A stretch of DNA of 64,000 nucleotides, taken from contig NZ_BAGB01000041.1 of the NCBI RefSeq assembly GCF_000308615.1, positions 496,001 to 560,000 of the forward strand. The letters run 5' to 3'. Shown here piece by piece: positions 1 through 8,188 of the stretch (the first letter of the stretch is position 1; every line of letters begins with the position of its first letter). Position numbers and translations under genes: made by a program. Source of the DNA: Nocardia jiangxiensis NBRC 101359. GTDB taxonomy: Bacteria > Actinomycetota > Actinomycetes > Mycobacteriales > Mycobacteriaceae. Under the pieces are notes generated by a model. The model did no database searches. It was not told the DNA's origin and saw nothing but the letters and a program-made list of their open reading frames with translations.

Positions 1-641
1 CAGCGATCCAATCGCCCGGTCTCCCAGGAGATCTGGGGCAATCCGGGCAGATGCTCACCGGTGCTCGCCACCCGGCGCGACGCCGTCGCGGCGGTGAGCC
101 GTCCGAATGCGCCCAGACCGGCGTGGAAGGCCCGTTCGCGCAAGGTCTCCCGGAAGCGATACGTGGTGGCGCACAGCACGATACCGCCGACCCGCTCGGG
201 AAACCGGTGTGCGACGAGCTGGGCGACGATACCGCCCATGGAGTATCCGGCCAGGATCGGGCGTTCGACGCCGACCAGATCCGCGACCGCGATCACGTCT
301 TCGGCCAGGTCGTCCAGATCGAAACGGGGCGAACGGATTCCGTGCCCGTGCCAACGTTGGTCGAACAGCACCACGCGATACGCGCGGGACAGTTCCTCGA
401 GCGCGGGGAACCAGTTCAGCATCGCGGTGGTGACCATGCCGTGCAACAGAATCAGCGTCGGCGCACCGGCCGGGCCCGGAATGTCGACCAGATAGGTCCG
501 GCCGCGGCCGGGCAGTTCCACCATCGTCCCGGCGGGCACCCGATCGAGCCGGGTGACCCGGCCGCCCAGCCGACGTCGCAGCGGCCTCGCCGCCGAGAAC
601 CGCGCGCCCGCCTGCCGGTTCGCCGCGTTCGGATCGGCCAT
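1..641 (-). CDS. Alpha/beta hydrolase, C-terminus cut by window edge
   Basis: This frame stays open from the ATG at 641 to the window edge (213 codons seen). The translation has the oxyanion motif HGMV, then an FDQRWHGHG strand and the nucleophile elbow GYSMGG with Ser at about residue 134, all typical of alpha/beta hydrolases. An AGGAGG ribosome site lies a few bases before the ATG, which fixes the start. The His and Asp of the triad would be beyond the edge. The substrate cannot be read from the sequence. A GAACGTGTTC palindrome sits 36 bp upstream. The family call is firm and the function is open. Confidence 0.85.
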   Translation of the reverse strand, partial: MADPNAANRQAGARFSAARPLRRRLGGRVTRLDRVPAGTMVELPGRGRTYLVDIPGPAGAPTLILLHGMVTTAMLNWFPALEELSRAYRVVLFDQRWHGHGIRSPRFDLDDLAEDVIAVADLVGVERPILAGYSMGGIVAQLVAHRFPERVGGIVLCATTYRFRETLRERAFHAGLGAFGRLTAATASRRVASTGEHLPGLPQISWETGRLDR

Positions 642-676
642 CGGCTGCCTCCTGGTGCACTGCCCGCGACGGATGA

Positions 677-686
677 GAACGTGTTC
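677..686. promoter_or_regulatory. AACNNGTT palindrome, KstR/TetR-like operator candidate
   Basis: GAACGTGTTC is a perfect 10-bp inverted repeat placed between -36 and -45 relative to the hydrolase start codon. Its core matches the AACNNGTT core of operators used by KstR-type TetR repressors in mycolata. Site identity is inferred from the motif alone. Confidence 0.4.
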
Positions 687-728
687 CACCCGATGATCGC
701 ATACGCCCGGCGGGCCGATATGCCCGGC

Positions 729-1619
729 TCAGGAGCAGACGGCCACCGCGGAAGTCACCGCGGACGACATCGGCCGCGAGACGGTGGCCGCTGGAACCTG
801 CGCGGGAAGTGCGTAGAGACTGCGACCGGTGTGCTGCGAACGCCCCGGATCCACGACGATTCCCGGCACGACGACCTGATGACCGTCCGCATCGGTGACC
901 AGGGCGGTGAACGGGCCATCTCCGGCGCCGGAGATGGTCCAGAAGTTGTCCGGGCGCCGCGTCAGGATATGCCCGCCACCTCCCGCCATGGGACGAATCT
1001 CCACCCGGCTCAACGGATTTCCGGTATCGGTGAACTGTATGCCCAGCCAATCGGCCGAGGAGCCCTCCTCGATCCGGTACACCAGATCCGGCGAAGGCGG
1101 CGGGTTGTGTACCCGGCCGATGCCGATCTGCGCGACGCCCGAGCCCGGATCGGCGATCCGCGCGAAGGCCGCGGCACTCAGATCGTATTGGTGCGCACCG
1201 CATCCCGGGCAGTGGTCCACGATCTGCGCCCGCACCGACCCCAGCGGACCGTACAGGTCGACGTATCCGCCGCAGGCCGCGCTGCCGTCGTATTCGTCCG
1301 TCGGTACCCCGACGTAGTAACCGTCCGAGGGCAGATCAGGGAACGAACACGCCACGTCCGGTCTGAACGTGTAGTACCGCGCCTGCGCGAGCACCGGCGG
1401 ATCGACCCGTTCGGTGATCGGAATCCACTGGGACACCGGCGTTCTCGGCATACTCACGGTGGCCGGTCGCAGCCCCGCATCCGACGCGGCGGTCCGGCAG
1501 CCCGTCGGATCCGGACGCACCGCCCACACCGCGGCCGCGATCACCGTCACTGCGATCAGCGACGCCCACAACCACGGCCGCACGCTACGAGCATGGTCCT
1601 GCTGCGATACCCGATGCAT
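729..1619 (-). CDS. Membrane-anchored or secreted expansin-like double-psi beta-barrel protein
   Basis: The protein has 296 residues. A single hydrophobic segment at residues 15-34 is a signal anchor or signal peptide. Residues about 90-170 form a double-psi beta-barrel of the expansin/RlpA type, with a conserved CGGYVDLYG stretch, VDHCPGC and the DLS..AF..IA signature. The remainder resembles the C-terminal domain of EXLX1-type bacterial expansins. Such proteins bind and loosen polysaccharide without hydrolysis. The ATG at 1619 is chosen over the one 21 codons upstream because GGAGG precedes it and the extra residues are charged and unrelated to a signal. Its ligand in this organism is unknown. 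Confidence 0.75.
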   Translation of the reverse strand: MHRVSQQDHARSVRPWLWASLIAVTVIAAAVWAVRPDPTGCRTAASDAGLRPATVSMPRTPVSQWIPITERVDPPVLAQARYYTFRPDVACSFPDLPSDGYYVGVPTDEYDGSAACGGYVDLYGPLGSVRAQIVDHCPGCGAHQYDLSAAAFARIADPGSGVAQIGIGRVHNPPPSPDLVYRIEEGSSADWLGIQFTDTGNPLSRVEIRPMAGGGGHILTRRPDNFWTISGAGDGPFTALVTDADGHQVVVPGIVVDPGRSQHTGRSLYALPAQVPAATVSRPMSSAVTSAVAVCS

Positions 1620-1733
1620 CGACCCGCCTCCACCCTCTACTCGCCGTGTATCTCTCCAGCAAAGCATCAGATACTGAGACAAAGTGGGTGAATCACAAAC
1701 TCTACCTGCATTACTCGGCGTGTCACCGGCGTG

Positions 1734-2777
1734 TCAGGGAATAAGTGCAGCGGCTCCCGCAAACTTTCCGTTTGCCAGATCCGAGAGCGCCCGGTCCGCA
1801 GCGTCCAACCCGTACGGGTGCACCGTCACCTCGAGCCGATGCGCATCGGCGAAGGTCAGGAATTCGCGGGCATCACCGCGGGTATTGGCCGTCACCGACC
1901 GAATCTCCCTCTCCTGGAACAGGTGACGCTGATAGTTCAGCACCGGAATGTCACTGAGATGGATGCCCGCGATCGCCAGCACACCACCGCGGTCCAGCGC
2001 CGCCATGGCCGGCGGCACCAGAGTGCCGACCGGCGCGAACAGGATCGCCGCATCCAGCGGGACCGGCGGCGGATCGGCAGCCCCCTGCGCCGAGGCCGCC
2101 CCGAGCTGCACGGCCAGCTGCTGCGCGGCCCGGTCTCGTGTCATGACATGTATCTCCGCCCCACGCGCCAGCGCCACCTGGGCTGCCAGATGCGCACTAC
2201 CGCCGAATCCGTAGATACCCAGCCGCCCGCCCTCGGGCAGCGCGGCCCGCTGCAACGCCCGATATCCGATGATGCCCGCGCACAGCAGCGGCGCCAACTC
2301 CGCATCCGTGTACCCGGACGGCAGTGGGTGCGCGTAATCGGATGGCACCGTGGTGAATTCGGCATATCCCCCGTCGGCGTCCCAGCCGGTGTAGCGCGAT
2401 CGCGGACACAGATTCTCCGCGCCGCGACGGCAGAACCGGCACACCCCGCAGGTGTGCCGCAACCACGCGATGCCCACCCGATCCCCGACCACGAATTCCT
2501 CGGTGGCCTCCGCGCCGCGTGCGACCACCTCGCCGACGATCTCGTGCCCGGGTACCACCCCGGGCCGGTGCACCGGCAGATCCCCCTCGGCCACATGCAG
2601 ATCCGTGCGGCACACCCCACAGGCCAGCACCCGCACCAGCAGATCACCCGGACCCGGCTCCGGAACAGCTACCCGAACCCGAGTCAGCGGTGCGCCGGAG
2701 ATCGGCCCCGGCCGGGTGACCTGCCAGGCGGTCATTCCGCTCGCATCCGCCGCCGGTCGACTCCTCGACTCACTCAT
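1734..2777 (-). CDS. Zinc-dependent alcohol dehydrogenase
   Basis: This 347-residue medium-chain dehydrogenase shows the catalytic-zinc Cys56 (GVCRTD), the GHE motif at 77-79 and the four structural-zinc cysteines at 110, 113, 116 and 124. A Rossmann glycine motif (GIYGFGGSAHLAA) follows in the C-terminal half. It resembles the mycobacterial AdhA-like class that oxidises alcohols or reduces aldehydes with NAD(P). The ATG at 2777 has GAGGTGAAG upstream. The leader is unusual: it consists of tandem copies resembling the gene's own 5' end (see the repeat at 2816-2979). Confidence 0.88.
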   Translation of the reverse strand: MSESRSRPAADASGMTAWQVTRPGPISGAPLTRVRVAVPEPGPGDLLVRVLACGVCRTDLHVAEGDLPVHRPGVVPGHEIVGEVVARGAEATEEFVVGDRVGIAWLRHTCGVCRFCRRGAENLCPRSRYTGWDADGGYAEFTTVPSDYAHPLPSGYTDAELAPLLCAGIIGYRALQRAALPEGGRLGIYGFGGSAHLAAQVALARGAEIHVMTRDRAAQQLAVQLGAASAQGAADPPPVPLDAAILFAPVGTLVPPAMAALDRGGVLAIAGIHLSDIPVLNYQRHLFQEREIRSVTANTRGDAREFLTFADAHRLEVTVHPYGLDAADRALSDLANGKFAGAAALIP

Positions 2778-2815
2778 GGCTTCACCTCGCTTCCGCTCGG
2801 CTGTGCACGTGACTC

Positions 2816-2979
2816 GCTCATGCTGTGCCCATCGGGCATGAGCGGGGGCCTGCGTGGTGACGCTCCGCTGCCGCCTCCGGCCCTGACCCGCTCATGCTGC
2901 GTCCATCTGGCATGAGCGGGGGGCCTACGTGGTGACGCTCCGCTGCCGCCTCCGGCCCTGACCCGCTCATGCTGCGTCC
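2816..2979. repeat. Tandem repeat of about 74 bp in the leader of the alcohol dehydrogenase
   Basis: Unit 1 (2816-2889) and unit 2 (2890-2964) are almost identical, and 2965-2979 begins a third copy. The units differ by one inserted base and a few substitutions. On the minus strand each copy starts ATGAGYGRGTC (start-like ATGs at 2821, 2895 and 2970), like the real start at 2777. The repeats may therefore descend from duplications of the gene start. I see no binding-site symmetry. Confidence 0.8.
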
Positions 2980-3050
2980 GCACGGCCGATCGGACGCATT
3001 TCCGCTGGCCGCTTGACTTCGAGCACACTCCAGATCGTAGCGTTGCACCC

Positions 3051-3902
3051 ATGCGATTCGCCTTCAAAACCTCACCGCAGAACACCACCTGGGCCGACAT
3101 GCTGGCGGTCTGGCGGGCCGCGGACCAGATCGACGTCTACGAGTCCGGCTGGACCTTCGACCACTTCTATCCGATCTTCTCCGATTCGACCGGCCCCTGC
3201 CTCGAGGGCTGGACGACTCTCACCGCTCTGGCCCAGGCCACCACGCGTCTGCGACTGGGCACGCTGGTGACCGGAATCCACTACCGGCACCCCGCGGTAC
3301 TGGCGAATATGGCTGCGGCACTGGACATCATCTCCGACGGGCGGCTCGAACTCGGCATCGGCGCGGGCTGGAACGAGGAGGAGTCCGGCGCGTACGGCAT
3401 CGAATTGGGCACCGTCCGTGAGCGACTCGACCGCTTCGAGGAGGCATGCCAGGTTCTGATCGGCCTGTTGAGCCAGGAGACAACGGATTTCGACGGCAAG
3501 TTCTACCAGTTGAAGGGCGCGCGCAACGAGCCCAAGGGCCCGCAGCAGCCGCACCCGCCGATCTGCATCGGCGGTAACGGCGAGAAGCGCACCCTGCGCA
3601 TTACCGCCCGGTACGCCCAGCACTGGAACTTCGTCGGCGGAACACCCGAGGAGTTCGCCCACAAGCGCGAGGTGCTCGCCGCGCACTGCGCCGATATCGG
3701 CCGCGATCCGGCCGAGATCACCCTGTCCGCCCATCAGCGGCTGGAGCCCGGTCAGAGCTACCCGCAATTCCTGGAGCAGATCGCCGCATTCGAGGAAAAG
3801 GGCCTGGAGCTGGCGATCATCTACATCCCCACCCCGCACGATCCGGCGGTGCTCGAACCGCTCGCCGAGGCGATCCGCGATTCCGGACTGCTGAAGTCCT
3901 AG
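3051..3902 (+). CDS. LLM-class F420-dependent oxidoreductase
   Basis: The 283-residue protein has the luciferase-like TIM-barrel signature: LTALAQATTRLRLGTLVTG, then the RHPAVLAN..A.LD.IS.GRLELGIGAGW block typical of F420-dependent family members. It probably binds reduced F420 and moves hydride to or from an organic substrate that is not recognisable here. The start ATG gives the usual family N-terminus, although no strong ribosome site is visible. It runs in the same direction as the flavin hydroxylase 140 bp downstream. Confidence 0.88.
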   Translation: MRFAFKTSPQNTTWADMLAVWRAADQIDVYESGWTFDHFYPIFSDSTGPCLEGWTTLTALAQATTRLRLGTLVTGIHYRHPAVLANMAAALDIISDGRLELGIGAGWNEEESGAYGIELGTVRERLDRFEEACQVLIGLLSQETTDFDGKFYQLKGARNEPKGPQQPHPPICIGGNGEKRTLRITARYAQHWNFVGGTPEEFAHKREVLAAHCADIGRDPAEITLSAHQRLEPGQSYPQFLEQIAAFEEKGLELAIIYIPTPHDPAVLEPLAEAIRDSGLLKS

Positions 3903-4043
3903 CCCGAACGAGCCGGCCCCCGCGCCGGCGCATGTCCGATGAGCGGGCACGACCATCGTGACCACCGCGATTCCGGCCTACCGTCGAAGAGGTCCTCACT
4001 ACGGAGTGGGGACATCAACGACAGCAGTTTCGGAGGTCCGTGG

Positions 4044-5228
4044 ATGTCGCACGAGGTGGTTCGCCGAGTCGAGGAGGTGGCCGGGAAATTCGCCGCGGCC
4101 GCCGATGCGACCGAGCGCGGGGGCAAGCTGTCCGACGAGAGCGTCGCGCTGGTCCGCCAGGCCGGCGTGATGCGCCTGCTGCAACCCGCCGAATTCGGTG
4201 GATATGCCGCGCATCCCCGCGATTTCGCCGAGGCCGTGATGGCCGTGGCGAAGCGGTGCGGCTCCACCGGCTGGGTGTGCGGGGTCGGCGGCGTACATCC
4301 GTGGGAGATGGCGCTACTGGACCGCCGCCTGCAGAACGAGCTGTGGGGCGAGAATCCGGACACCTGGATGGCCTCCCCATACGCGCCTCAGGGCACCGCG
4401 ACCATCACCGACGACGGCTATATCGTCAAGGGCCACTGGAACTTCTCCTCGGGCACCGACCACTGCGACTGGGTCGTGCTGGGCGCGCTGGTGTGCACCG
4501 CGGACGGCGCACCGACCGCGCCTGCGCAGGTGATCCACGTGGTGATCCCGCGCAAGGACTACACGATCATCGACGACTCGTGGGACGTGATCGGCCTGTG
4601 CGGCACCGGCAGCAAGGACGTCGTCGTGGACGGTGCCTACGTGCCCGCCTACCGCACGATCGACTCCACCGAGGTCGCCGAGGGCGAACTCGCCGCCGAA
4701 CGCGCCGGGCGCACCGAAACCCTCTACAAACTCCCGTTCTGGGCGATGTTCCCGCTCGGCATCACCTCCGCGGTGATCGGCATCTGCGAGGGCGCCCTGG
4801 CCGCGCATCTGGACTATCAGCGCGAGCGGGTCAATGCGATGGGCACCCGGGTCAAGGACGATCCCTATGTGCTGTCGACGATTTCGGAGGCGGCCGCGGA
4901 GATCGCCGCCTCGCGCACCCAGCTCATCGATGGTGTGAGCCGACTCTACGATCTGGCCGACGCGGGCAAACCGATCAGTTTCGAGGACCGTTCGCTGGTG
5001 CGCCGCAACCAGGTTCGCAGCGCCTGGCGCGCGGTCGACGCGGTGGACGAGATCTTCGCCCGCTCCGGCGGTAACGCCGCCCGCAAACGCACTCCGCTGC
5101 AACGCTTCTGGCGCGACGCCCACGTCGGCCTGCAGCACGCCATCCACACTCCCGGATCGCTGTACCACTCGGTCGCCCTGACCTCCATGGGCGTCGAGCC
5201 CGAAGGCCCACTGCGAGCGATGATCTGA
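4044..5228 (+). CDS. Acyl-CoA-dehydrogenase-fold flavin hydroxylase (HsaA-like)
   Basis: The 394-residue protein begins with the helix typical of group D flavin monooxygenases (VRRVEEVAGKFA...). It has the substrate-loop stretch GSTGWVCGVGG, the flavin-binding strand FSSGTDHCDW and a C-terminal helix bundle ending in a conserved DAHVGLQH. This pattern fits the two-component hydroxylase family of HsaA (secosteroid phenol hydroxylase) better than true acyl-CoA dehydrogenases. A reductase partner is expected but absent nearby. The ATG at 4044 has GGAGG eight bases upstream, so the longer frame is discarded. Confidence 0.75.
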   Translation: MSHEVVRRVEEVAGKFAAAADATERGGKLSDESVALVRQAGVMRLLQPAEFGGYAAHPRDFAEAVMAVAKRCGSTGWVCGVGGVHPWEMALLDRRLQNELWGENPDTWMASPYAPQGTATITDDGYIVKGHWNFSSGTDHCDWVVLGALVCTADGAPTAPAQVIHVVIPRKDYTIIDDSWDVIGLCGTGSKDVVVDGAYVPAYRTIDSTEVAEGELAAERAGRTETLYKLPFWAMFPLGITSAVIGICEGALAAHLDYQRERVNAMGTRVKDDPYVLSTISEAAAEIAASRTQLIDGVSRLYDLADAGKPISFEDRSLVRRNQVRSAWRAVDAVDEIFARSGGNAARKRTPLQRFWRDAHVGLQHAIHTPGSLYHSVALTSMGVEPEGPLRAMI

Positions 5229-5235
5229 GATCCGA

Positions 5236-5274
5236 CGACTGTGCGCCCGTCCGAATCGGACGGGCGCACAGTCG
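5236..5274. terminator. Bidirectional hairpin terminator
   Basis: A perfect 18-bp stem (CGACTGTGCGCCCGTCCG, loop AAT) lies between two convergent genes. It can end transcription of the flavin hydroxylase and of the acyl-CoA ligase. Confidence 0.85.
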
Positions 5275-5290
5275 TTCCGGTCAGCGACGG

Positions 5291-6886
5291 TCAGTTGACC
5301 TGACGTCCGGTGCCCTCCCAGTAGCGCGCCCGCAACGCCTTCTTGTCCGGCTTACCCAACGGGCTCAACGGAATACTGTCCGCGAACTCGACCGTCTTGG
5401 GCGAGTACACCGCACCCTTGTGCTCCTTGACCAGCGCCTGCAACTCCTCGACCGCCACCGTTTTACCGGGTCGCAGCACCACGATCGCGGTGACCGACTC
5501 GCCCCACTTCTCGTCCGGCACACCGATCACCGCCGCGGCGGCCACCGCGGGATGCGCGGACAGCACGTCCTCGACCTCACGCGGGAAGACGTTGAATCCG
5601 CCCGAGACGATCATGTCCTTCTTGCGATCGACGATATACAGGTAGCCCTCGTCGTCCTTGCGAGCCACGTCACCGGTGTGCAGCCAGCCGAATTTGGTTG
5701 CCTCGGCGGTCTGTTCGGGCTTGTTCAGGTAGCCCTGCATGATCAGCGGACCGCGCACGCAGATCTCACCGGGCTCGCCGTCGGGCACCTCGTTGCCCTC
5801 GTCGTCCAGCAGCGCCACGTGCAGCCACGGCACCGGACGCCCGCAGCTGGACAGGCGCTCGGGGCGGCTCAGATCGTGATCGGCCTTGCGCAGCGCCGAA
5901 ATCGCCATCGGGCATTCGGCCTGACCGTAGAACTGGAAGAAGATCGGGCCGAACCGTTCGACGGCCTCGGCCAGCCGCGCCGGGGAGATGGCCGAGGCGC
6001 CGTAGAAGACGGTCTCCAGGCTCGACAGATCGTACTTGTCCAGGTCCGGGTAGTCCAACAGGGCGTAGAGCATCGTCGGCACGAGCATCGTCGCGGTGAT
6101 CTTGTACTTCTCGATCGCCTTGCACAGCTTCTCCGGATTGAATCCGGGCAGCACCACGATCGAACCGCCGCGCATACTCGTCGGATTCCAGAACGCGCCG
6201 CCCGCGTGGCTCAGCGGCGTGCAGACCAGGAACCTGGTCTCGCGGGGCCATTCCCATTCGGTCATCTGGATGCGCAGCATGGTCGCGGTGCCGCGGTTGC
6301 TGATCTGCACGCCCTTGGGCTTGCCGGTGGTGCCTCCGGTGTACGCGAGGCTGAACACATCGTCCAGGCTCGTGGTGGGGCCGACGAGTTTCTGCGGCTC
6401 GAACTTCTCGGACTCGGCCAGCAGATCGGTGCCCGCCTCGGTGGGCCCGAAGGCGAGCAGATTTTTCAGGCCCGGAACCCGCGGGGCGAGCTGGGCGGCC
6501 CGCTCCTCGAAGGCGCTCGGGTCGTAGACCAGGGTGTCGATGCCCGCATCCTCGAGCACGTAGGCGTGATCTTCCAGCGACCCCATCGGATGCAACGCCA
6601 TCGACCGGATGCCGGACAACGCGTTGGCGCCCTGCGCGATCAGCACCTCGGGCCGGTTCGCGGACAGAATCGCGATCGCCGAACCGGCTGCGATGCCCAG
6701 GGCCGCATACGCCTGGGTGAAACGGCTGATCTGATCGCGGACCTGCCGGTAGGTGAGCTCGGCGTCCCCGACGTACATCGCCGTCCGATCGGCATAGCGA
6801 TCCAGGGACCGGATCAGGATGTCGACCGGCAGCGGTTCACGGTGCAGGTAGTCGAGCTCGTCGTGCTGCGGGATGACAGGTGCCAT
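5291..6886 (-). CDS. Acyl-CoA ligase (AMP-binding, FadD8-like)
   Basis: This 531-residue adenylate-forming enzyme has the phosphate loop YTGGTTGKPKG (about 190), the A5 region FYGQAEC, the A7/A8 block TGDVARKDDEGYLYIVDRKKDMI and the catalytic C-terminal lysine motif PLGKPDKKALR. It should activate a carboxylic acid to its CoA thioester via an acyl-AMP. N-terminal similarity is to the FadD8 group of mycobacteria. A KstR-type palindrome lies 41-54 bp upstream, suggesting control by sterol or lipid catabolites. The substrate is inferred only from this context. Confidence 0.88.
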   Translation of the reverse strand: MAPVIPQHDELDYLHREPLPVDILIRSLDRYADRTAMYVGDAELTYRQVRDQISRFTQAYAALGIAAGSAIAILSANRPEVLIAQGANALSGIRSMALHPMGSLEDHAYVLEDAGIDTLVYDPSAFEERAAQLAPRVPGLKNLLAFGPTEAGTDLLAESEKFEPQKLVGPTTSLDDVFSLAYTGGTTGKPKGVQISNRGTATMLRIQMTEWEWPRETRFLVCTPLSHAGGAFWNPTSMRGGSIVVLPGFNPEKLCKAIEKYKITATMLVPTMLYALLDYPDLDKYDLSSLETVFYGASAISPARLAEAVERFGPIFFQFYGQAECPMAISALRKADHDLSRPERLSSCGRPVPWLHVALLDDEGNEVPDGEPGEICVRGPLIMQGYLNKPEQTAEATKFGWLHTGDVARKDDEGYLYIVDRKKDMIVSGGFNVFPREVEDVLSAHPAVAAAAVIGVPDEKWGESVTAIVVLRPGKTVAVEELQALVKEHKGAVYSPKTVEFADSIPLSPLGKPDKKALRARYWEGTGRQVN

Positions 6887-6926
6887 CGGTCATGCGCCTT
6901 TCGCTGGGTACCGGACACCTCCAAGT

Positions 6927-6940
6927 TAGAACACGTTATA
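6927..6940. promoter_or_regulatory. KstR-type operator upstream of the acyl-CoA ligase
   Basis: TAGAACACGTTATA fits TNNAACNNGTTNNA, the palindromic core of KstR-regulated promoters in mycobacteria and rhodococci. It lies in the 75-bp gap between the P450 stop and the ligase start. Binding is inferred. Confidence 0.55.
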
Positions 6941-6961
6941 GAAATTGCCTAGCGGAACCGC

Positions 6962-8188
6962 TCAGACAGCAGCCAGCCGCACCGGAAGTCCGGCCACGTC
7001 GTTCTGCGTGAGAACCGGCAGATTGTGCAGTTCCTCGACCGGAACGGCCAGGTCCAGATCCGGGAAACGCTCGAACAGCGCGGGCAGGGCGATCGCGGCC
7101 TCGAGCCGGGCCAGGGCCGCACCCGGGCAGATGTGCGGGCCGTAGCCGAAGGAGATGTTGCGGTGCGCGGTCGGGCGGGTGATGTCGAAATCGTCGGCGT
7201 CCGCACCGTGCACCGCCAGGTCGCGGCCGATCGCACGATACGACATGACCACGCCCTCCCCCTTCTCGATCACGGTGTCGTCCACGGCGATGTCCTCGGT
7301 CGCGAACCGCATGAGCAGGTGGATCACCGGACCATCCCAGCGCAGGGTCTCCTCGATCACCTGCTTCCACTCGATCTCGCCGCTGCGCACCTGCTTCAGC
7401 TGATCGGGATGGGTCAGCAGCGCGCGCACGGCGGAGATGATCAGGCTGACCGTGGTCTCGTGCCCGGCGGCGATCAGGGCGCGCAGATTGCCCTCGATCT
7501 CCTCCTCGGTCAGCGGCTCACCACCCTCGTCGGCCTGGATGAACGCACTGGTCAGATCGTCGGTGGGGTGCGCGACGCGCTCGCGCACCATGGCGGTGAA
7601 GTACCCGACCATCTCCTCGATGATCCGCAGTCGCTCCTGCTGCGGGGTCAGCAGCGAGAAGAACGCCTTCCACCGCTCGAGCAGCATCGGATGATCCGCG
7701 CGATCCACGCCCATCAGTTCGCTGATCACGCGCATCGGCAGCGGATAGGCGAAAACCGCCTTCAGATCCACGATCTCGCCGCCACTCCCCGCCGCGGCGA
7801 GATCATCCAGAAGTTCGATGGTGAATCGTTCGATCATGGGCCGCAACGCCTCGAGCCGCCGCGGCGTGAGCGCCTGGGTGGTCTTGATCCGCAGCCGGCG
7901 ATGTTCGGGTCCGTCGACGGTGAACATCGATCGGCCCGCGTCGATCATGCCGATCAGCGGCCACTCCCGGGTGACCGTGCCGGAGTTCCACAGCGACCAG
8001 GATCCGATGTCCTTGACCAGCCGCGGATCGACCAGCAGCTGCCGGGCGATCTGATGATCGGTCACCGTCCAGGCCGGGACGCCCAGCAGTTCGATGCGAG
8101 TCAGCGGACCCTCGTCGCGTAATCGCGTGGTCTCTCCGGCCAGATCGCCGATCATCGGGTCGATGACGAGCGGGCATTGTTTGCTCAC
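6962..8188 (-). CDS. Cytochrome P450, last gene of the conservon
   Basis: The 408-residue protein has all P450 hallmarks: I-helix AAGHETT, K-helix ExxR (EETLR), and the haem loop FGYGPHICPGA with the thiolate cysteine. It starts with GTG at 8188, overlapping the stop of the previous P450 gene by four bases (GTGA), so the two are translationally coupled. In streptomycete conservons a CYP157-type and a CYP154-type P450 are commonly adjacent. This gene would be the catalytically normal partner, but the CYP154 assignment is an inference. Redox partners are not encoded nearby. Confidence 0.93.
   Translation of the reverse strand: MSKQCPLVIDPMIGDLAGETTRLRDEGPLTRIELLGVPAWTVTDHQIARQLLVDPRLVKDIGSWSLWNSGTVTREWPLIGMIDAGRSMFTVDGPEHRRLRIKTTQALTPRRLEALRPMIERFTIELLDDLAAAGSGGEIVDLKAVFAYPLPMRVISELMGVDRADHPMLLERWKAFFSLLTPQQERLRIIEEMVGYFTAMVRERVAHPTDDLTSAFIQADEGGEPLTEEEIEGNLRALIAAGHETTVSLIISAVRALLTHPDQLKQVRSGEIEWKQVIEETLRWDGPVIHLLMRFATEDIAVDDTVIEKGEGVVMSYRAIGRDLAVHGADADDFDITRPTAHRNISFGYGPHICPGAALARLEAAIALPALFERFPDLDLAVPVEELHNLPVLTQNDVAGLPVRLAAV

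Noticed and set aside
51..1691. 546-codon open frame on the plus strand
   Set aside because: Antisense to the alpha/beta hydrolase and the expansin-like gene, both of which have clear motifs and ribosome sites.
5420..6952. 510-codon open frame on the plus strand
   Set aside because: Antisense shadow of the acyl-CoA ligase.
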